Shown here piece after piece: positions 6,959 through 11,755 of a stretch of DNA of 11,755 nucleotides (its first letter is position 1; every line of letters begins with the position of its first letter). The notes under the pieces were generated by a model. The model was not told the DNA's origin. It saw only the letters and a program-made list of their open reading frames with translations, and did not search any database. Made by a program: the position numbers and the translations under genes. Source of the stretch: Moraxellaceae bacterium (GTDB lineage Bacteria; Pseudomonadota; Gammaproteobacteria; Pseudomonadales; Moraxellaceae); assembly GCA_014378805.1 (NCBI GenBank), contig JACMMY010000287.1, forward strand, positions 1 through 11,755. Reading direction: 5' to 3'.

Positions 6959-9139
6959 TTAAAGAGGGGCTCCGATATAGAACACCAAACGAATCGGCGG
7001 ACTTTTTTCTGAGACTCCTGCTGCAAGGTCAATTCGAACTGGGCCAACAGGTGAGGCCCAGCGCACACCAAAACCAGCACCAAACTTCACGGGATCATTA
7101 AACTTGGCATCGAATGCGTTACCAGCATCGATAAAGACAGCACCCCGTAATTTAGGTTTGAATAAATAGTTGTATTCCAACGATCCCACGGCCAGATTTT
7201 GCCCGCCTATTTCATAACCATTCACCAAGCTTGATAGACTCTTATAATCATAGCCACGGATGCTCTGATCGCCACCCGCAAAAAACCTTAGATTATAAGG
7301 AACGCGATTAAAATCAGTGGTAATAATGGTTCCAACGTCGGCACTGATGACCACTTGGTGTTTATCAGCAAAGGTTTGCAATGCACGGATTCCAGCACGC
7401 AAAATCACCATATTGGCATCAGAAAAAGCGGAGCGACTTGCAACATCGATTTGATAGAATTGACGATATCCAGTGGTTGGATTTGCGCCACCTCTTGAAA
7501 TTAACTGATTCAAACCAAATCCAGCTAATAATGCCTGTTGATTAGAGCTAATCCCTGCGACGTTAAACGGCGGCGGTAATAATATTGGATTGACATTAAT
7601 TGCATTGTTTTCAAGAACATCACCACGATAGCGTAATGAGTAAGCTCTTTGCCACTCGCCTGCTGGATTTATGGTGCGCTGAATACCGACTGTTGTGGTT
7701 TTAGTATTGACCTTTAAACCATTGCTTTCATTCAGCACTTCATCTTCATAGCCACCAAAGATACTGACAACATCCGTCAGTGGATTACCCATAGGAATAT
7801 TGTAGCGAAGGTCTAGCGAATGGTTAATTTGCGAAAGCTCAAGGTTGGCATCAAAACTATGCCCGGAATCATTGACTAAAGCACGACGATACTGAGTACG
7901 AATTCGAGGACCTGTATCGGTGCCATAACCGACCCCAGCCTCTGCGCTGTTAGGATTATCAGCATTCAGAATCACGACCACAGGAATACTCGGTTTGGTC
8001 TTATTTTCAGGTGTGATGATTGTTGGATGATCAGCCGATGTTAATGGTTTAGAAGACTCTAGAGAGTTTACACCTGCGGCAGGCGTCGATTTCGCTTCCG
8101 AGCCACTCAACGTATCTTCTGAAGGTGCTTCAGGTGTTGGCGCATCAACTTGCACATTATTAAAATAACGCGTATCGATTAAGTTCCGCGACAGCTTCGC
8201 TAAATCACTTGCCTGATAAGGATCACCCGCTTTAAAAGGTTGCATCGTTGCAAGTACGCTCGGTTTAAGCGGTAACTTCTTGTTTGGATTACTAGACTTA
8301 TAAGTCACATCACCAAAAGCGTAACGCACACCTGTTTCATATGCCAGTATGATATCAGCGGTTTTTGGCGGTAAGGTCACTTGAACATCATGCGTGATAT
8401 ATCGTCCTTTAAAATAACCACGCTCGGTCGCTAAATTTTGAATTTTACTTTTTGTTTTTTCGTATTCACCATGATTAAAGGGATCGCCAACAACCAAATC
8501 AGGACTTTTCTGTAATCGAAGATACGCTTTATCCGTTTCACCTTCGCCTGTAATCAGAATATTCTGACTCTTAACGATTACAGGGGTATCAGGCACCACA
8601 TTGACCACTAAATGGCGATTATCTGTCTTACTAAACCTAAAATTAGCCGTGTAATAACCCACTGCTTGCGCCGCATCAGTTGCAAGTGAGCGTAATCGTG
8701 GCAAAGCACTTTGGAAGTCTTCAAATTCTACGACTTGCACCTGCTTTAATGTTTCACTTAGATTAGTGGCTAAGACTTCTGGCGCACCTTTAATTTCAAC
8801 AGAAATAGTAGGTTCAGCAGGGATACTATCCTCACTTGGGGATGGTTTTCGCCAAAAAAAGACTGCTCGACTAATACGCGTAAAGACACTGGGTTTTGTA
8901 GGTTTCATTAAATTGACAGGAAGCGCAGAAGTTTCATTTGTCGCATCTAAGGCAACATCCACTTTTTTACTCTCTGAAGGTATGACGATATCCTTAGTCG
9001 CAACAGGATTCACTACAGTAGAACCCGATGCAGATTGAGATGCAGGTTCAGGCGCATTTGCTTCAGCTGCAAAAGATTGTGCAGTCAGACTCACACCGAG
9101 CAACACACAAAGCGACGGACTGAAACGCGAATTAAGCAT
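6959..9139 (-). CDS. tamA: Translocation and assembly module subunit TamA (Omp85 family)
   Basis: TamA is the outer-membrane partner of TamB: three periplasmic POTRA domains followed by a 16-strand barrel. I choose the ATG at 9139 (726 residues) over a TTG at 9181. The ATG gives a normal signal peptide (MLNSRFSPSLCVLLGVSLTA..., likely cut after QSFA), and the TTG lacks a visible ribosome site. Numbering from the ATG, residues about 26-110 are a low-complexity Ala/Ser/Pro/Thr linker, followed by POTRA-like segments at about 111-185, 188-270 and 271-392. The last is interrupted by a Pro/Ser/Thr-rich insert at about 332-384. The barrel follows, with the Omp85 lid-loop motif IRGY at 627-630 inside FFAGGDQSIRGY. 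The C-terminus FYIGAPL resembles the E. coli TamA end. E. coli TamA is 577 residues, so the linker and insert account for most of the extra length. It is the first gene of the tamAB operon. Confidence 0.93.
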   Translation of the reverse strand: MLNSRFSPSLCVLLGVSLTAQSFAAEANAPEPASQSASGSTVVNPVATKDIVIPSESKKVDVALDATNETSALPVNLMKPTKPSVFTRISRAVFFWRKPSPSEDSIPAEPTISVEIKGAPEVLATNLSETLKQVQVVEFEDFQSALPRLRSLATDAAQAVGYYTANFRFSKTDNRHLVVNVVPDTPVIVKSQNILITGEGETDKAYLRLQKSPDLVVGDPFNHGEYEKTKSKIQNLATERGYFKGRYITHDVQVTLPPKTADIILAYETGVRYAFGDVTYKSSNPNKKLPLKPSVLATMQPFKAGDPYQASDLAKLSRNLIDTRYFNNVQVDAPTPEAPSEDTLSGSEAKSTPAAGVNSLESSKPLTSADHPTIITPENKTKPSIPVVVILNADNPNSAEAGVGYGTDTGPRIRTQYRRALVNDSGHSFDANLELSQINHSLDLRYNIPMGNPLTDVVSIFGGYEDEVLNESNGLKVNTKTTTVGIQRTINPAGEWQRAYSLRYRGDVLENNAINVNPILLPPPFNVAGISSNQQALLAGFGLNQLISRGGANPTTGYRQFYQIDVASRSAFSDANMVILRAGIRALQTFADKHQVVISADVGTIITTDFNRVPYNLRFFAGGDQSIRGYDYKSLSSLVNGYEIGGQNLAVGSLEYNYLFKPKLRGAVFIDAGNAFDAKFNDPVKFGAGFGVRWASPVGPVRIDLAAGVSEKSPPIRLVFYIGAPL

Positions 9140-9215
9140 ACGAACAAAAACCTGTTTTAACTGCAAAAGCAGTATGAGCAATGAGCAGATGAATCATAAC
9201 GTGTTGTCCTGACGC

Positions 9216-9244
9216 TTGCTAGTGAACACCGAGATCGTTATGGT
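9216..9244 (+). promoter_or_regulatory. Candidate promoter for the LplT-like gene in the divergent region
   Basis: TTGCTA (9216-9221) and TATGGT (9239-9244) are separated by 17 bases, each matching four of six sigma-70 consensus positions. Initiation would fall near 9251 and leave a leader of about 25 nt before the ATG at 9276. This argues against using the in-frame TTG at 9216 as a start codon, since it would be the -35 box. The opposite strand must carry the tamA promoter somewhere in about 9140-9275, but I could not single out convincing hexamers for it. Confidence 0.35.
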
Positions 9245-9275
9245 AGCAGCTGTCCGTATTTATCTTGAGTATTTC

Positions 9276-10577
9276 ATGTCCAACCAGTTTTCACTACTCA
9301 AAACAAGACGATTTTTACCTATTTTTATCACTCAATTTTTGGGTGCGCTCAATGATAATACCTTCAAGCAAGCACTCATTATCCTCTTTACCTTTCATGC
9401 TGCATCGGTCATCAGTTTGCAGCCTACGATTTTAAATAACTTGGCTGCTGGATTATTTATCCTACCCTATTTTTTATTTTCTTCTACAGCGGGTCAAATC
9501 GCTGACAAATATGAAAAATCAAAACTGACTCAATATATCAAGATCTTTGAGATCATTATTATGTCTTTGGTAACGATCGCTTTCTTTACCAATACTTTTT
9601 GGTTGTTTATGGCGACGCTTTTTTTAATGGGGACACATTCAACTTTTTTTGGACCGATTAAATACAGTATCTTGCCTCAATTACTCACCAAGGATGAGTT
9701 AGTGGGTGGTAATGGTTTATTTGAAACTGGCACATCATTCGCAACACTCGCAGGAATGATTTTGGGTGGCACGATCATGGCGCTTGCAGGTGCAAATTAT
9801 CTTTGGATCAGTCTGACACTTCTCACGATTGCCTTAGTGGGTTATTTATTTTCTCATGCGATTCCTGCTCAAGCGGTCGGTCACGCTGATCTTAAAATAA
9901 ACTGGAATGTTTTTGTAACCACTAAGCAAACACTGCAATATGCCAGCAAGTTAGGCGACGTGACTTACACGATCATCGGTATCTCGTGGTTTTGGTATTA
10001 CGGTGCGACAATTCTAACGCAAATTCCTGTATTTACACGCGAAATACTACATGGCAGTGAAGGTGTTGTGACCTTATTATTGACTATATTTTCAATCGGC
10101 ATAGCGTTAGGCTCGTTGCTCTGCGAATACTTTACGGGCAAGGTTTCTCAGCTTAAACTCGTCCCTATTGGTGCAGTAGGGCTTACTGTGTCGTCAGTTC
10201 TTTTGTATCTATCAACGCACGGATTACATGCTCACTCAGACAGTCAAACCATGATTGAAGTTCTAACTCAAACTCAATATTGGCCAGTTTTCTTTGCATT
10301 TACAAGTATTGGTATTTTTGGTGGTTTTTATATCGTTCCGCTTTATGCTCATTTACAATCGGACTCACCTGAAAGTTTTAGAGCACGCGTCATCGCGGCA
10401 AACAGTATTATAAATGCGTTATTTATGGTGGCTTCGAGCCTTGTGTCTGTCGCAGTGTTATCATGGTTTCATTACTCTACACCTGAACTATTTTTATTAA
10501 CCGCCGTTTTGAGTGCAATTGTTTCAATCATCGTGATTAAACATTTAAATACTGATTCGACTACGGGTAATCACTGA
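9276..10577 (+). CDS. Major facilitator transporter of the LplT/Aas N-terminal type
   Basis: This is a polytopic inner-membrane protein of 433 residues with about twelve hydrophobic segments. Its motifs match LplT and the transporter half of Aas fusion proteins: QFLGALNDNTFK at about 20-31, the loop AGQIADKYEKSK at 72-83 (a variant of MFS motif A), FFGPIKYSILPQ at 124-135, NGLFETGTSFATLAG from 146, GIFGGFYIVPLYAHLQ in the second half, and RARVIAANSIINALF near the C-terminus. LplT moves lysophospholipids inward for re-acylation; the same substrate here is inferred. No acyltransferase domain is fused. The ATG at 9276 is chosen because homology-like sequence begins just after it and GAG lies at 9267-9269; an in-frame ATG at 9240 and TTG at 9216 would add 12 or 20 residues. 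It is divergent from tamAB and lies 63 bp before coq7, possibly co-transcribed. Confidence 0.85.
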   Translation: MSNQFSLLKTRRFLPIFITQFLGALNDNTFKQALIILFTFHAASVISLQPTILNNLAAGLFILPYFLFSSTAGQIADKYEKSKLTQYIKIFEIIIMSLVTIAFFTNTFWLFMATLFLMGTHSTFFGPIKYSILPQLLTKDELVGGNGLFETGTSFATLAGMILGGTIMALAGANYLWISLTLLTIALVGYLFSHAIPAQAVGHADLKINWNVFVTTKQTLQYASKLGDVTYTIIGISWFWYYGATILTQIPVFTREILHGSEGVVTLLLTIFSIGIALGSLLCEYFTGKVSQLKLVPIGAVGLTVSSVLLYLSTHGLHAHSDSQTMIEVLTQTQYWPVFFAFTSIGIFGGFYIVPLYAHLQSDSPESFRARVIAANSIINALFMVASSLVSVAVLSWFHYSTPELFLLTAVLSAIVSIIVIKHLNTDSTTGNH

Positions 10578-10604
10578 TTATTAACGCTTAAAAAGATTTT
10601 CCCA

Positions 10605-10624
10605 AATGATTAATCTTAATCATT
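10605..10624. promoter_or_regulatory. Perfect 8-bp inverted repeat before coq7 (operator-like)
   Basis: AATGATTA (10605-10612) and TAATCATT (10617-10624) are exact reverse complements separated by ATCT. The repeat ends 16 bases before the coq7 ATG and four bases before its GGAG ribosome site. As DNA it has the form of a dimeric-repressor site; as RNA it would be a weak AU-rich hairpin next to the ribosome site. It resembles neither a standard FNR site (TTGAT-N4-ATCAA) nor a clear 19-bp Fur box, although the ATGAT/ATCAT halves share letters with the latter. Confidence 0.45.
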
Positions 10625-10640
10625 CAATGGAGTACATCTC

Positions 10641-11276
10641 ATGCTTAACCAGACTTTTGCTGATCGCCTCATTGGCGCATTTGACCAAGCTTTACGCACG
10701 GTCATTCCAAATACGACACAAGCAGAACGTCCCCTACCCACCGCACAGACTGAAAGTGCCCTCAATGTCAGCGATGCAAGACATGTTGCTGGGCTGATGC
10801 GCGTCAATCATAGTGGTGAAGTCGCCGCACAGGGTTTGTATAACGGTCAGGCATTGACAGCGAAGTTACCCCATGTCCGTGAAGCCATGCAGCAAGCCGC
10901 ACGCGAAGAACAAGATCATTTGGCTTGGTGTGAAACGCGTTTAAATGAATTGGATAGCCATACCAGCTTATTGAATCCATTGTGGTATGCGATGTCATTT
11001 GGTATGGGTGCGGTAGCAGGTTTAGCTGGCGATAAATACAGCTTAGGTTTTGTTGCTGAAACCGAACGTCAAGTGGGTATCCATTTAGATGAGCACTTGC
11101 AGGCATTGCCAGACAATGATGCGCGCACTCGTGCGATTTTGCAGCAAATGCACAAAGATGAATTACATCACCGCGAACAAGCCATCACTGCAGGCGCACA
11201 AGAACTACCCGAATCCGTGAAAGCAGCGATGGGTGTAATTTCTAAAGTGATGACGAAAAGTAGCTATTTTGTTTAA
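10641..11276 (+). CDS. coq7: Coq7-type di-iron demethoxyubiquinone hydroxylase
   Basis: Coq7 is an oxygen-dependent, carboxylate-bridged di-iron hydroxylase at the inner membrane. It converts 2-polyprenyl-3-methyl-6-methoxy-1,4-benzoquinol to the hydroxylated intermediate, the step before the final O-methylation of ubiquinone. The iron ligands are in place in 211 residues: Glu60 in NHSGEVAAQ, Glu90 and His93 in REEQDHLAW, Glu142 in AETERQV, and Glu174 and His177 in DELHHRE. Segments around 117-130 (SFGMGAVAGLAG) are non-polar and suit the family's membrane-surface contact. Length and wording closely match the Acinetobacter enzyme as I remember it. The ATG is supported by GGAG at 10629-10632, eight bases upstream. 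It could be read through from the upstream transporter gene, with a palindrome at 10605-10624 as a possible control point. No strong terminator follows. Confidence 0.97.
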   Translation: MLNQTFADRLIGAFDQALRTVIPNTTQAERPLPTAQTESALNVSDARHVAGLMRVNHSGEVAAQGLYNGQALTAKLPHVREAMQQAAREEQDHLAWCETRLNELDSHTSLLNPLWYAMSFGMGAVAGLAGDKYSLGFVAETERQVGIHLDEHLQALPDNDARTRAILQQMHKDELHHREQAITAGAQELPESVKAAMGVISKVMTKSSYFV

Positions 11277-11360
11277 GCAATGAGTGATTGAATAGTACGA
11301 CTGAAATGAGCAACAAAGACTTCAGCTGATTAAATAAAGGGATGATTTCCCCGTTCCCTG

Positions 11361-11379
11361 TATAGTTTCTCACTATAAA
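11361..11379 (+). promoter_or_regulatory. Short inverted repeat overlapping a possible -10 box
   Basis: TATAGT (11361-11366) pairs with ACTATA (11372-11377) around TTCTC. TATAAA at 11374-11379 could be a -10 hexamer for the gene starting at 11400, but no good -35 is visible at the right distance. The rest of the 123-bp gap after coq7 holds no clear terminator. This is a weak assignment. Confidence 0.22.
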
Positions 11380-11399
11380 TATAAGCTAGGAATTTAGTC

Positions 11400-11755
11400 A
11401 TGCATAAATCATCGCAGCTACTCATTATCATTTTCTTGTGTATTATCAATATTAGTTGTTTGACCACTGAGTTATACAACGCCAAAAAAGAGGGCTTTAA
11501 TGAAGAAATCCGCGGATTCCTGATTACACAAGATCAAAAAAAACTGGTTCTTGTGGGATTGCATTACCATTACATCTTCCCGATGTCTGAAGATTTAAAT
11601 AATATTCTGACTTGGTCTGACCATTCAAAACTACGCGCCACACGCCTCAACTTTATAATCAGTAAAAATAATGTAATCAATGGCACGTATTTATTAAAAA
11701 GTGAAAATAATGTGACATTAACCAATAACGACAAAGCTTTTTTATTAGAAAATCA
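11400..11755 (+). CDS. Small exported protein, probable lipoprotein, 3'-truncated by the window edge
   Basis: An open frame starts at ATG 11400 and runs off the right edge with 118 complete codons. The start has a good ribosome site, AGGAA at 11388-11392, seven bases upstream. The N-terminus is MHKSSQ followed by a hydrophobic stretch, LLIIIFLCIINIS, and Cys20, as in a secreted or lipid-anchored protein. The lipobox is imperfect: Asn17 occupies the position usually held by Leu/Val/Ile, so simple signal-peptide processing or an uncleaved anchor is possible. After Cys20 the chain is mostly polar, with KKLVLVGLHYHYIFP at about 47-61 and beta-like segments beyond. I do not recognise a named family; the YHYIF stretch is reminiscent of small uncharacterised Acinetobacter lipoproteins, from memory and unverified. 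The codon use is AT-rich like its neighbours. The gene is on the same strand as coq7, 123 bp after it. Confidence 0.75.
   Translation, partial: MHKSSQLLIIIFLCIINISCLTTELYNAKKEGFNEEIRGFLITQDQKKLVLVGLHYHYIFPMSEDLNNILTWSDHSKLRATRLNFIISKNNVINGTYLLKSENNVTLTNNDKAFLLEN

Noticed and set aside
2312..9139. Numerous smaller open frames on both strands inside tamB and tamA
   Set aside because: They are shadows of two long frames with clear family features. None has its own ribosome site together with protein-like composition.
9140..9181. TTG at 9181 as the start of tamA, adding 14 residues
   Set aside because: There is no visible ribosome site, and the extension would spoil an otherwise standard signal peptide starting at the ATG (9137-9139).
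9216..9275. TTG at 9216 or ATG at 9240 as the start of the LplT-like gene
   Set aside because: The added residues do not look like the family N-terminus, and TTG 9216 coincides with a candidate -35 box. ATG 9276 fits better.
10605..10624. Classical FNR or Fur box before coq7
   Set aside because: The half-site spacing is wrong for FNR (six rather than four bases between TGATT and AATCA), and the match to the 19-bp Fur consensus is only partial.

Overview
The window most likely comes from a gammaproteobacterium of the Moraxellaceae, related to Acinetobacter but not clearly inside that genus. This rests on remembered protein resemblance: the 211-residue Coq7 and the ArgF read very like their Acinetobacter counterparts. 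The TamA/TamB pair shows a diderm cell with an outer membrane. Base composition is moderately AT-rich by eye. No rRNA, tRNA, CRISPR array, transposase, integrase or phage gene was seen.

Layout. (1) Bases 1-701 hold the 3' part of an alpha/beta-hydrolase gene whose start lies outside the window. (2) Bases 702-1209 are a 508-bp gap with no convincing gene; it carries a three-copy 9-bp tandem repeat, a perfect TATAAT box and a foldable leader before argF. (3) argF (1210-2139, +) encodes ornithine carbamoyltransferase. (4) A 172-bp convergent gap (2140-2311) is packed with hairpins, including a bidirectional terminator. (5) tamB (2312-6958, -) and tamA (6959-9139, -) form a tight operon, with the tamA stop codon directly abutting the tamB start. 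(6) A short divergent control region precedes an LplT/Aas-type major facilitator gene (9276-10577, +). (7) coq7 (10641-11276, +) follows, preceded by a perfect inverted repeat. (8) From 11400 a small exported protein, probably a lipoprotein, runs off the right edge.

How the genes fit together. ArgF makes citrulline for arginine synthesis and Coq7 performs the last hydroxylation of ubiquinone synthesis; both are housekeeping functions. TamA (outer-membrane Omp85 barrel) and TamB (inner-membrane-anchored bridge) form the translocation and assembly module, implicated in autotransporter insertion and in phospholipid movement to the outer membrane. The divergent transporter resembles lysophospholipid flippases, so the central 8 kb may be an envelope-lipid neighbourhood.

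Overall this looks like an ordinary chromosomal core region. I see no strong evidence of a new biological system. The points most worth checking are the tamAB/LplT-like pairing, the insertion inside TamA POTRA3, the argF leader and tandem repeat, the palindrome before coq7, and the unidentified exported protein at the right edge.
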